Shown here piece after piece: positions 12,220-22,500 of a stretch of 64,000 nt of DNA. Below the pieces are notes generated by a model, which did not search any database, was not told the origin of the DNA, and was given only the letters and a program-made list of their open reading frames with translations. A program made the position numbers and the translations under genes. Origin of the DNA: Tetrapyrgos nigripes. Its lineage: Eukaryota > Basidiomycota > Agaricomycetes > Agaricales > Campanellaceae. Position 1 is the stretch's first letter. Each line of letters starts with the position of its first letter. The stretch lies in contig JAACJM010000082.1 in assembly GCA_013368315.1 (NCBI GenBank), forward strand, positions 248,001-312,000. Direction: 5' to 3'.

Positions 12220-12680
12220 TGTCAAGAACGTTGTCACTTAGCAATTAACCACCCAAGTCACACAATGAACAAGATAGATTGACAGGATATGAGAGACGAG
12301 AGAGATATAGAGAGATAATGAAGACGAGAGAAGAACGAGTAGCTGACTATGCTTGACACTGCACTGTACTAGGAGCAGAGTGGAGACGAAGTGAACAGAC
12401 TAAAGAATCTAACTACGAGATCTACGGTATATATAAGAGAGAAGTGAATATGTGAGAATGTCCGTGGAGTTTAGGGATTGGAGGCAATAAGAATATGAGT
12501 CAAGTAAAGAAGTATATATGTGAGAATGTCCATGGAGATAAAGGGGACGGGGAAGTGAGTCATGGATCGGGGTAGACGATGGTGAGAAGTAATTAGTATT
12601 TATGGGTTTATAGAAGGAAATGGAACGGAAAGTGAATAGGAAGAGAAAGAAATACAGAAGGCGGGAGGCGATTCATGACA
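12220..12680 (-). repeat. 3' LTR of the chromovirus
   Basis: 461 bp starting TGTCAAGAACG and ending ATTCATGACA on the + strand. Read on the minus strand it carries TATATATA followed 34 nt later by AGTCTGTTCA (12392-12401 in + coordinates), the probable transcription start. Conserved ACCACCCAAGTCACACA lies near the other end and recurs in two diverged LTRs at 34.1-34.9 kb. Confidence 0.93.
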
Positions 12681-12693
12681 CTACCCCCCTTCT
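12681..12693 (-). other. Polypurine tract
   Basis: On the minus strand AGAAGGGGGGTAG directly precedes the 3' LTR. This is the expected position and composition of the plus-strand primer. Confidence 0.75.
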
Positions 12694-13210
12694 AGGTTGA
12701 GCTTTCACCAGAGCTCCGAAGTTGGTTGGCCCACTGCTTCGTCCACTGTTTCCTGATCCTTTTGTCTAACCCCTGTATAGTCGGCCAAGTTTCTGGAAGG
12801 TCGTTGGGGAAGGTGCCCCATCCTGTTAGGTCTGGCTCAGGTTCCCCCCATCCTGTTCCTTCCCATGTACCCCATCCATTGTTGTTGTCGATGTAGTTTA
12901 ACTCAATGTTTCCTCCCCATACACTCGCATCTCCCCATCCTAAGTTGTTCTGCTCATTCGGTCGGAGGCTGGATCGGTAGGTAGCGCATCTCGACTGGTG
13001 TCCCGCCCCTAACCTGCATCGTTTCGACGACTCACGTCCTGGCCAGATGCATTGATTACACCCACTGTGCCTCCCTGTGTGCCCGTCACTTAATCTGCAA
13101 AGTCGGCCTGACCGTAGCCTGTATCTGCAGCGTCCGGTGTTGTCCAACAGTGGGTCGATTGTTGTTGTGGTGTGAGTTGAAACTGTGATGGCAATGGGTG
13201 TAGACGTCAT
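12692..13210 (-). CDS. Extra retrotransposon ORF, zinc-finger-like and GW-rich, 172 aa
   Basis: An intact frame lies between the integrase stop (13370) and the polypurine tract, where Ty3 elements normally have nothing. Residues 28-48 and 54-75 form two similar metal-binding-like repeats, C-x9-C-x5-H-x3-H and C-x10-C-x5-H-x3-C, with GRLCRLSDGHTGRH as the clearest stretch. Residues 91-132 hold GWG four times plus VWGG, in a background of Asn, Glu, Pro and Thr. The C terminus is basic (KRIRKQWTKQW). GW/WG repeats in disordered context are the Argonaute-binding hook known from GW182 and from some viral silencing suppressors; that this protein binds Argonaute is my inference. It remains open while gag and pol are broken. 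It is not envelope-like: no signal peptide or membrane segment is seen. A subgenomic or spliced RNA would be needed to express it. Confidence 0.7.
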   Translation of the reverse strand: MTSTPIAITVSTHTTTTIDPLLDNTGRCRYRLRSGRLCRLSDGHTGRHSGCNQCIWPGRESSKRCRLGAGHQSRCATYRSSLRPNEQNNLGWGDASVWGGNIELNYIDNNNGWGTWEGTGWGEPEPDLTGWGTFPNDLPETWPTIQGLDKRIRKQWTKQWANQLRSSGESST

Positions 13211-13369
13211 AGAGGTGGAGTGTGAGGATGAGAAGGTGGCGTCTGGTAGGATGTGATTGAACTTTTGTTTTTCGTTTGGTTTCGATGTGTCTGCCTTTTA
13301 ACGCGTTCTTGTCTCTGATAATGGAGAGTGGCCAAGTCACCGTCCGTTAGGTTGTGACAGTAGACGCTG

Positions 13370-14554
13370 TTAGTGCCGGTAAGCTCGGGGATGTTTCTGA
13401 TGGAATTCTTTGATCATGTCTTTTACCTTAGTCAGGTTTGACGTAGGTACCCAAGTATTCTCCGAATCGGGATAATCCAACCATTTGATGAGGTATTGAG
13501 TTCCTTTTCTGTTCCTGGTTGGTTTTGAGTCCAGTATCATTTCAACATCGTATTCTTCGTCCGCATCCAGTAGCTCTGTGGGGGGTTCGGGGTAGTTTGG
13601 TCCGTGAGCGTCCGTTTCGATGTACGGTGTTAATAGGGACGCGTGAAAAACAGGGTGTATACGCCAGGTCGTCGGTAATTTCAATTTGTAGTTAACCTGG
13701 CTGATTACTTCAATGATTTCGAATGGGCCATGACGACGATCGGACAACTTAGCTTTCGGTCTTGTTGTCTTTAGGTTCTTTCCGTCGAGTAGCACCTTAT
13801 CTCTGACCTTGTACCCTGTCCAGGACATGGAATGGTTTCCATGCTGTGCTTTCATCGTTTCGGCGGCTGACGTCAGGCTTGCTTTGAGTTCATCCCTGAG
13901 TTGGTTGAGGTTTTCGAGTCGTTCCTCTACCGTTGGTAGGTTAGAGGTTGGGTTGAATGATGGGAGGAATCGTGGTTGGTATCCGTGTACGAGTTCGAAT
14001 GGGGATTTTCCTGTTGCCGAATGGATTCTGGTGTTATGACTGAATTTGGCGTAGGGTAGATAGTCCACCCAGTCTTCTTGTCGGTAGTTACAGAAGATGC
14101 GTAGGAACTGCTCCAGTTCTTGATTGTATCGCTCCGACTCTCCGTTGGTCTGTGGGTGGTAAGCGGTACTGAGGGCTGAAGTTATGCCCAGCTTTTCATG
14201 GACTGCGGCCATGACCTTGCTAGCGAACTGTGGTCCTCGGTCGGATATCATTTTGTCCCATAGTCTGTACCGCCACCAAGTGTTGTCAAGTAGCAGATTA
14301 ACCATACCGTCACTGTCAATTGTTTTTGTACACAGTGATATGATGACCATTTTCATTGACTTGTCAACTGTGACGTGAATCGCATTGAACCCTTTACATT
14401 CGGGGAGATCGGTGATGAAGTTGGTGGTAATAGTTCCAAAAGGACGTTCTGGGATTTCGGTGGGAATTAAGGGGATCCAAGTGGGATGGTTGTTAGTTTT
14501 CGTTGCCTGGCATTTGGTGCAGCCCGTTACGTAGTCTCTGACAAAGACCGACAT
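13370..14554 (-). pseudogene. Integrase core, GPY/F-like module and chromodomain
   Basis: The frame starts after the zinc-binding CTKCQATK. The DDE core shows SDRGPQF (second Asp) and NGESERYNQELEQ (Glu), but the first catalytic Asp appears as Asn in 'TTNFITDLP'. Then come 'HGPFEIIEVISQVNYKLKLP' and a chromodomain with 'YLIKWLDYPDSENTWVP', which in this family directs integration to histone-marked chromatin. Upstream, the zinc-finger part reads HPG-stop-YKTYELV: an Arg codon CGA has become TGA near 14600. The N-terminal zinc domain is therefore cut off from the core, and with the Asp to Asn change the enzyme is expected to be inactive. Confidence 0.88.
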
Positions 14555-15031
14555 TCCCGGCCACCAAAATTCTCTGCTGACTAATTCGTAAGTTTTGTAT
14601 CATCCGGGGTGTCCTGCTGCTAAGGAGTCGTGGTGTAGTTTTACGATATCCCGTCGGAGATCGTTGTCTGCTGGTACATAGATTTTGCCTCAGAATAAGA
14701 TGATTCCATCTTCGTAGTTCCATTCCTGTAGATTCTTCACCAGCGAACGTGGTCCATTTCGTAGGATGACATCTAAGGCACTTACTATCACTAGGTCCCT
14801 CTTGTGGCATTCCTTGATTCTCCATCGTAGTTCTACGTCTCCTATAGTGGTTACTGTTCCTTGTCTAGTTGCTTGGATTCGGAAGAACTTGGGATTGAGG
14901 AGGATCCTGTCGGTGTTGTCGTTCTTGGTCCCAATTTTGTGATCTGGTTGTCTAGACAACGGGTCAGCTTTATTGAGACTTCCTGGTTTATGTTGGAGGG
15001 AGAACTCAAATAGTGTGAGGAACAACGCCCA

Positions 15032-16451
15032 TCATGCTTGTCGTCGACTGAGTTTTTGGGCAGTCTGGAAATATTCCAAGTTCCTATGGTTGGTGAAGAT
15101 TTCGGTAGGATGGGGGGCTCCCTCCAAATAGTGTCTCCATGCTTCCAGTGCTCGTATGATTGCCAGTAGTTCTTTGTCGTGGATGTCGTAGTTTCGTTCG
15201 GTCTCGGAGAGGGATTTGGAGATGTAGGTGACTGGGTGCCATCGGTCGTCTTCCCCAATTTGCATAAGTATTCCCCCCGTTGTGTAGTCTGATGTGTCTA
15301 CTTCCACTTGGTATGGCTTCGTGTGGTCCGGCATCAGTAGGACGGGTTTGGATGTGAAGGCCATTTTGAGGGATCGGAAGGCTTTCTCGGCCTCTGTTCC
15401 CCAGTTCCAGTGGTTGTCCTTCCTCGTTAGATCGAAGAGGGGTCATGCAATTTTCGAAAAGTCTGATGAAACGTCTATAGAAATTTCCGAATCCTAAGAA
15501 GGCCTGTACTTCCTTTACTGTTTTGGGCGTTGGCCATTCAAGTACTCCCACTACCTTGGCTGGGTCCATTGCCAAAGTGTCGTGAGAGACAATCAGTCCC
15601 AAAAAGTCGACCTTGTCTGCTTCGAATACGCATTTTTTGGGCTTGGCGTATAGGTCGTTGTCCTGTAGTCGTTGTAGGACTGTTCGGACTAGTTCTTGAT
15701 GTTCTTCTAGGTCATGGGTGAATATTAAAATGTCATCCATATAGATGACGATCTTCCCTTGGCCGATGAGATCCTTGAAAATAGTGTTCATCATCGCTTG
15801 GAAGGTCGCTGGCGAGTTCATTAATCCAAAGAACATGACAGTCGGTACAAATAGTCCTCGGTTGGTTTTGAAGGCGGCTTTCCATTCATCCCCCTCTTTG
15901 ATACAGATGTTATTGTATCCCCACCATAGGTCGATTTTACTGAATACGTATGCGCTCTTGAGTTTGTCGATTAGCTCTGGGATGAGGGGTAGTGGATATG
16001 CGTTTTTCACGGTACCCTTATTGAGTGCTCTGTAATCCTGTACCGGGCCTAGCTTTCCGTCCTTTTTCTTAACAAAGAAGAAGGGACTTGCCATTGGAGA
16101 TTTTGATGGGTTAATATATCCTTTTTCGAGATTTTCGTTCAGGAAGGAGTCAAGTTCAGATTGTTCGTTTGGGGAAAGGGGGTACGTTTTACATGCGCGT
16201 GGTTGGAAGCCGTCCTGTAGCTCGATTGTGTGGTCCCAATCACTTCGTTGGGGTAAACGTTCTGAAGTCTTTTTATCAAATACCGACAAGTATTCGTGAT
16301 AATGTTTGGGTATTTGTTCCTGTAATGAGGTCGGCGAGTTTGTGGATTCGTTTTCAGTGTTTCGATGTGCTTTGGTAAAGGCAGCTCGGATACTCAGCTT
16401 GGTTTCTGATAGATCTTCGTCAGGGTCGTTCGGGATATCTAGATATTCCAT
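15032..16451 (-). pseudogene. Reverse transcriptase and RNase H, frameshifted
   Basis: RT occupies about 16200-15440, with 'FFFVKKKDGKLGPVQDYRALN', 'SKIDLWWGYNNI', 'VMFFGLMNSPATFQAMMN' and the active-site box YMDD inside 'IVIYMDDILIFT'. RNase H follows in another frame (15364-15032) with 'VDTSDYTTGGILMQ' and 'KELLAIIRALEAWRHYLEG'. The break is at a run of C near 15440 ('CMTPL'), where one missing base would explain the shift. The third RNase H Asp appears as Asn in 'TNHRNL'. The domain order is that of Ty3/gypsy elements. Confidence 0.9.
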
Positions 16452-16899
16452 AACGAGTTCACTCCATTGTCCTGGGACATCTCATTGTCTGGTCGTATCT
16501 TCTGAGCTGAGCATCGCTCCTAAGTCAATTCATTGCAATCGGATCTTTCTAGGTTGTTGTGATCGACGTTGTCCAGCCACCTTTGGTTGTGGTGTCGTTT
16601 TATGAGGTCCTACAATGTCTTTGAATATTACTTGGTAATCTTGGTGATGTGTTCTGGGGTCGACTATTTCAGGTTGTTTTGTTTTCGGAGGAGAGGTTTT
16701 CGACTTAGCTTTGGTTAATACTGGGGTTTTTCCCAGTGTACAAGCATTGGGGCATCATGTTAGGTTGATTTCTGATGTTGTCCAGTCGATCTCCGGATTA
16801 TGATGTCGTAACCAATCGGTACCCAAAATGATATTGTGATCCCTGATGTCTGTGATATAAAACTCGGCGGTTTCTTTGTGGTGAGATTGGTGGTCTTGT

Positions 16900-17130
16900 G
16901 TATAGATTCATAGTTTTTGAATGGTGTAGTGTCTTACCCATCCCATCACGTTTTCTGATCCATTGACGTTTGGAACTGGGAATGGTTTTTCTAGGGGGAT
17001 GCAGTTGAGGTGATGTTTTTGGGCGAAGGCGTCATTAATGATGATTCCTTCTGCTCCACTATCTACCAGAGCGGTTGCGTCGATTTTTCGTCCAGTTATT
17101 TTCCTGATTAATTCAGTTTCGAGTTCTATT
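16900..17130 (-). pseudogene. Retroviral-type aspartic protease remnant
   Basis: On the minus strand about 17080-17050 reads ATALVDSGAEG, the D-S-G-A active-site loop of a retroelement protease, followed by 'INDAFAQKHHL'. The frame then meets stops before RT. The domain lies where expected, between the gag zinc knuckle and RT. Confidence 0.7.
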
Positions 17131-17464
17131 GAGGGAGTCTGTTGGTTTCAAGTGATTGCCGTGATTCTTAATTCAGATGGGGATCGTGGCTTACGAAAAG
17201 GTATAAGGCTCATGTATTGCTTGTGTTTTACTGGTATATATGTCCATGTTCCTCCTCCTGACGACGTGGCAGGGGAGGTATTCAAAAATCCGATTCTGTT
17301 ACGAACTTCTTTAGTAGTCCTTCCTTTTCTTCTCTCGATAGTGCTCCGATTCTGGTGGTGAGTTCTGAGATATTGTCCGTGGTAGTGTTGACCTTGGGAT
17401 CCGATGTCTCTGTGACAGCTGCGGTTTTTTTTAATGGAAGGTCTCCAGGTCGTGTTGTTGGGAG

Positions 17465-18910
17465 TCATCGGAGGCGTACTAGGGAATGTAGGGCAATCAT
17501 TTCCCATGTGTCCCTGTCCCCGGCATCTGAAGCATCGTCCCTTTCTTGGGGGGTCAGTTTTGGTGGATATTTAGTGATTGAAGATGCACCTGGGGCGTTA
17601 TCTTGGAAGGTGTTTACTTCCATACTTCTTGTTCGACCACTTCCTGTACCCTGTGACCACCTACCCGGCTGTCCTTCCTCTCTTCTAGGTTTGCTCCATG
17701 AGGTTTTCTCTTCCTGTCTCTCTAACCAAATCATGTGTTGTTTGACCGCAGCCTTTTGTAATGCCGCGAGACTTTTGGGTTGAGTTGATAGGTAGGAGAT
17801 CTGGTCAACTAACCCTCGGGGAAGTCCTTTTCGATAGTACTTCATTAATGCCTTGTCGTTATAGCCAGTATCATCAGCGTATCGTTTGAATTGGGAGTTG
17901 TACTTATCAATATCGGCCAGGGTTCCTTCCATCCTAATATGTTCTATTTTGGTTTGGGCCTCGGTTTCCTGAGCCGAGGGTTTGAAGTCTCGTAGGAACT
18001 CTCGCTTCACTTCGCGTAGAGTCCAGGATTTTTCCTTCGTTTTTGGTTTCGAAGCGGAGGAGTCTTCGTCGGTACTTGTATATTCTTCGTCACTATCACT
18101 GAAATCATCTTCTTCCTCGAAAACCTTTACCATCATGTTATGAGCCCATCGTTTCGCTTCTTCTCCTGAGAATAGCGTGAGGAAGAACGATATCTTTTTG
18201 TCTTTGGTGGGATAGACTTGGTCATTGAGCTGGAGGTAGTTGTTAAATTCAGCTATCCAATCCTTTGTTTGGTTTCGGTCTCCTGTGAACTTCTCTGGTT
18301 TTACTCCTCGTTCTTTGGTAGTCATGTTAGGAAGGGCTGAAGACTGCGCGTCATCGTCGAATGGTGCAGCGTTGTGGGGTACTTCAGTTCCTCCCGCAGC
18401 AGCTGTGGCTGAGGCGGGATTTTTGGACATTTCGAGGGCAGCGTGAAGGGAGTGGAAGTCGATTGGTCGTGAGGGATTGACTGAGATGGGTTCTTGGACT
18501 GCACTAGGAGTACTGTCCGTTGGGGATCTGTTGAGAGGAACTTGGGGTTCTGGAGAAGTTTTGTTGTCTGGGTTCGGTTCGTGAGACGGAGTTGGAGATG
18601 GGGTTCTGACAGGATTCGGGTTTTCTGTGGTAGGTTCTAATGGGAGTGATTGGAAAAGTAGGACTGGTTCGATACCGGCTGTTTGTTCTTCGATTGAGAG
18701 GGGTCGATTATTTACGGAGAGTCGGTTGGGACACGGATGGGTTGCGCAGAATTCCCACCGGTTCTCGTGCGAGAAGTAGCAGTCTTGTTGGTTTCGGGGG
18801 AAATGTGCGTGAGGTCGTCGGAGACAAACAATGTGGGGAGAGGAAGTGCGACTGGGATTCTGTGAGGCTGTGCGAGATCTAGTGGTTCTAGGGATTCTGC
18901 TTCCGCGCAT
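17465..18910 (-). CDS. Gag polyprotein, frameshifted before its zinc knuckle
   Basis: A 481-aa frame. The central part is a retrotransposon gag capsid-like domain ('KPEKFTGDRNQTKDWIAEF', 'LTLFSGEEAKRWAHNMM', 'EFLRDFKPSAQETEAQTKI', 'YYRKGLPRGLVDQI') with an acidic Ser/Asp/Glu insert. The zinc knuckle CFRCRGQGHMGNDC (C-x2-C-x4-H-x4-C) lies about 17530-17490 in a different frame, so a one-base change in a C-rich stretch near 17550 cuts it off here. The ATG at 18910 directly follows the TGA of the preceding ORF (TGAATG). The capsid part looks preserved. Confidence 0.85.
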   Translation of the reverse strand: MRGSRIPRTTRSRTASQNPSRTSSPHIVCLRRPHAHFPRNQQDCYFSHENRWEFCATHPCPNRLSVNNRPLSIEEQTAGIEPVLLFQSLPLEPTTENPNPVRTPSPTPSHEPNPDNKTSPEPQVPLNRSPTDSTPSAVQEPISVNPSRPIDFHSLHAALEMSKNPASATAAAGGTEVPHNAAPFDDDAQSSALPNMTTKERGVKPEKFTGDRNQTKDWIAEFNNYLQLNDQVYPTKDKKISFFLTLFSGEEAKRWAHNMMVKVFEEEDDFSDSDEEYTSTDEDSSASKPKTKEKSWTLREVKREFLRDFKPSAQETEAQTKIEHIRMEGTLADIDKYNSQFKRYADDTGYNDKALMKYYRKGLPRGLVDQISYLSTQPKSLAALQKAAVKQHMIWLERQEEKTSWSKPRREEGQPGRWSQGTGSGRTRSMEVNTFQDNAPGASSITKYPPKLTPQERDDASDAGDRDTWEMIALHSLVRLR

Positions 18911-19411
18911 TCACTCGTCTTCGGATTCCGGAAACAGGTGATTCCACTGTTCACCTGAAACGTCTTCCCAAGAGGTCAGTGACCTATAATAGTCGTTTAC
19001 TCTAGGGACTCGAGTTTGGAGATATTCATGGTATTCCTCCTGACAAAATTCTGAGATGGCACTATCTTCATAGTCAGCGTGACTGAACCAATATGGAAGA
19101 GTTGTATCTCCTAGTTGGACGAAGTAACACGTATCTGCAATTGTAACGTAGCATGGAGACGTGTTTTCAGGTGATATCTTTATTTGGAGGTATTCAAGGA
19201 CGGTCACTTCACCTGAGACCCACGATCTTTCGTTGAGTATGATCCAATAGTCGTCGAGTGCGATAGCGTGTTCGTGTACTGTTGTTTTGAGTTCTTCCAG
19301 GTAGTTTGGAAAGCCTTCTGATTCTTCAATGGGGAAAGGGTATATTGGTGGGGGTCGGGTTCGTAGATTGTCAAGGAAGGGTTCAAAGTTAAGGGCCAGT
19401 GTATTTATCAA
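18911..19411 (-). CDS. 166-aa ORF immediately upstream of gag
   Basis: An intact frame from the ATG at 19411 to TGA, whose next three bases are the gag ATG. It is acidic (many Glu/Asp, Tyr, Trp), with phrases such as 'YPFPIEESEGFPNYLEELK' and 'YWFSHADYEDSAISEF'; I do not recognise a domain. It sits in the leader between PBS and gag. It could be an N-terminal gag segment once in the same frame, an independent protein with termination-reinitiation coupling to gag, or a captured host fragment. It has no signal peptide or membrane helix. Confidence 0.6.
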   Translation of the reverse strand: MINTLALNFEPFLDNLRTRPPPIYPFPIEESEGFPNYLEELKTTVHEHAIALDDYWIILNERSWVSGEVTVLEYLQIKISPENTSPCYVTIADTCYFVQLGDTTLPYWFSHADYEDSAISEFCQEEYHEYLQTRVPRVNDYYRSLTSWEDVSGEQWNHLFPESEDE

Positions 19412-19452
19412 GGATTTCTGTGCGAGGTTTGTTTGTGAGGTGGGTGTAAGAG

Positions 19453-19462
19453 AGTCTGTTCA
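19453..19462 (-). promoter_or_regulatory. Primer-binding site, self-priming type
   Basis: On the minus strand TGAACAGACT begins 2 nt after the 5' LTR. It is not a tRNA 3'-end complement (no TGG start). It is the exact 10-nt complement of AGTCTGTTCA in the LTR (23581-23572), which lies 34 nt after a TATATATA box. This matches Tf1-type priming, where the 5' end of the element RNA folds back on the PBS. Confidence 0.7.
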
Positions 19463-19525
19463 AGTGTCAGGAATGTTGTCACTTAGCAATTAACCACCCA
19501 AGTCACACAATGAACAAGATAGATT

Positions 19526-22500
19526 CACTGGGTGCAAACACTTGTAAATCCTCTGCTTTACTGAGGTTTTACAAGAGTATTACACCAAGCCAATCAATAT
19601 GTAAGACTCCTTGTCATACATTAGTATTACAAGAGACAGAAAAAATTAGAACAACCTTGTATGACCATTGTAAGTCACAAAGAAATACCATGGACTTTCA
19701 GTGTGACTTGCTGTCACTGTATACCCTTGGTGGATATACTGTGGAATTACACAGGAATTTCAGAGTGACTTTTTGTCACAATATGTCATGTAGTAAGACA
19801 CATAGGAAATACTGGAGTATTTCAGTGTAACAGATAATCACAGTATGACAAACAGTAAGGCAAGAGAGATTTACAAAGGACTTACAAGGAAGCAAAATCT
19901 GCAGGAAATTTACAAAGTGACAATCAAGTCACAGTAATACACTTGTAAGACTAGCTGTATTATGAAGGAATTACAAGAAACATTTGCTACAAAGACGGGT
20001 AAATCCTCAGCCTTACTGGAGTATTACAAGAGTATTATGGGGAACCAATCAATATGTAAGTTGGCTTGACTTACAAGTGTATTACAAAATAGACAAAAAA
20101 TGAGGACTATTCTGAAAGACCATTGTAAGCTGCAAGGACATACCATAGACTTTCAGTGTGAGGCTTTGTCACAGTATAGCATTGAAGAGCATACAGTGGA
20201 ATTACAAGGTGACTTTTTTGTCACAGTATGTCTTCTTGTAAAACAGAACGAAAATACCAGGGTATTACAGTGTGAGATAATGTCACAGTAAGACAATTTG
20301 TAAACCAAGTAAAATTTACAGAGGACTTACCAGAAGGTAGAACTTGAAAGTCTTGGGTAAGACTGCTCATATTTACACTGAATTTATGGAGGGACATCTG
20401 TGTCACAGTAATACCCTAGAAAGACTTGTGATTTTACAAGGGAATTACAAGATGCAGGTTTTAGAAGTCTATCTCGTAAGTCTCTGGAAAAAGCCTGCAT
20501 GCTAAATGGAGAATATACAGTGTGACAGACTGGTCACAGTTGTAAGTCACAAGACATTACAATGACTTTACTGAAAAGTGACTATTTTGTAAGTCATCAT
20601 GTATATCCAATGGACTTACAAGAGACTTGTTGGATGGATTTGCAGTGCATGTCAATTAAGTAATACAGAAGGGCTTACTGAAAATTTACAGGATGTAATA
20701 CAATGAATTCATTCAACCAGGTTAATTAAATTTTACTGAAAATAAATAGACAGCTCAGGCTGGACAGGAAAAGGGGAGACTACTGTGTCTGCGTTGTCAT
20801 CTTCATCTGCTCAGTGTGGTACATCTGCCCCATCTGCCCCATCTGCCTTGTCTGCTTTGTCTGTCCTGTCTGCCTTGTCTCTGCTCGGTCTGCCTCATCT
20901 GCCTTGTCTGCTCCGTCTGTCTTGTCTGCTTGTCTGCCTCGTTTGCCTTGTCTGCCTCATCTGCTCTGTCTGGCTTGTCTGCCCCGTCTGCCTTGTCTGG
21001 CTTGTCTGCTCTATCTGGCTTGTCTGCCCTGTCTGCCTTGTCTGCTCTGTCTGCCTGGTCTGCTCCGTCTGCCTGGTCTGCCTGGTCTGCTCTGTTTGCC
21101 TGGTCTGCCTGGTCTGCCTCATCTGCCTGGTCTGCTCCGTCTGCCTCGTCTGCCTCGTCTGCTCCGTCTGCCTCGTCTGCCTCGTCTGCTCCGTCTGCCT
21201 CGTCTGCCTCGTCTGCTCCGTCTGCCTCGTCTGCCTCATCTGCCTCGTCTGTCTCATCTGCCTCGTCTGCCTCGTCTGCTCCGTCTGCCTCGTCTGGCTC
21301 TGTCTGCCTCGTCTGCTCTGTCTGCCTCGTCTGTCTTGTCTGCTCTGTCTGTCTTGTCTGCTCTGTCTGCCTCGTCTGCCTTGTCTGCCTTGTCTGCCTT
21401 GTCTGCCTTGTCTGCCTCGTCTGCTCTGTCTGCCTCGTCTGCCTCGTCTGCTCGGTCTGCCTCGTTTGCTCCATCTGCATCGTCTGCCTTGTCTGCTCTG
21501 TCTGCCTCGTCTGCTCCGTCTGCCTCGTCTGCTCCGTCTGCCTCATCTGCCTCATCTGCCTCGTCTGCTTTGTCTGCCTCATCTGCCTCGTCTGCTTTGT
21601 CTGCCTCGTCTGCCTCATCTGCTTTGTCTGCCTTGTCTGGCTCCGTCTGCCTCGTCTGCTCTGTCTGCCTCGTCTGTCTTGTCTGCTCTGTCTGTCTTGT
21701 CTGCTCCGTCTGCCTCGTCTGCCTCAACTGCCTCGTCTGCTCTGTCTGCCTCGTCTGCCTCGTCTGCTCGGTCTGCCTCGTCTGCTCCATCTGCATCGTC
21801 TGCCTTGTCTGCTCCGTCTGCCTCGTCTGCTCCGTCTGCCTCATCTGCCTCATCTGCCTGGTCTGCTTTGTCTGCTTTGTCTGCCTCGTCTGCCTCATCT
21901 GCTTCGTCTGCCTGGTCTGCCTTGTCTGCTTCGTCTGCCTTGTCTTCTCCATCTGCCAGACGAGGCAGACAAGGCAGACGAAGCAGACAAGGCAGATGAA
22001 GCAGACAAGGCAGACAGAGCAGATGGAGCAGACGAAGCAGACGGAGCAGACGACGCAGACGGGGCAGACGAAGCAGACAGAGCAGACGACGCAGACGGAG
22101 CAGACGACGCAGACAAGGCAGACGGAGCAGACGACGCAGACGACGCAGACGGAGCAGACGAGGCAGACAAGGCAGACAGAGCAGACGAGGCAGACAAGGC
22201 AGACAAGGCAGACAAGGCAGACGGAGCAGACGACGCAGACGACACAGACGACGCAGACGACGCAGACGATGCAGACGGAGCAGACGAGGCAGACAAAGCA
22301 GACAAGGCAGATGGGGCAGATGGGGCAGATGTACCACACTGAGCAGATGAAGATGACAACGCAGACACAGTAGTCTCCCCTTTTCCTGTCCAGCCTGAGC
22401 TGTCTATTTATATTCAGTAAAATTTAATTAACCTGGTTGAATGAATTCATTGTATTACATCCTGTAAATTTTCAGTAAGCCCTTCTGTATTACTTAATTG

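Noticed and set aside
13086..13340. 84-aa frame beginning MTWPLSIIRDKNALKG
   Set aside because: It overlaps the GW-rich ORF in another frame and has no motif; the 172-aa frame is longer and structured.
20785..22373. Long open frames (270-519 aa) on both strands, such as CLVCLVCSV- and RQTRQTEQT-rich proteins
   Set aside because: They are translations of the TCTGCCTCG array, which has few stops in any frame; no start context, no splice structure and mirrored frames on both strands.
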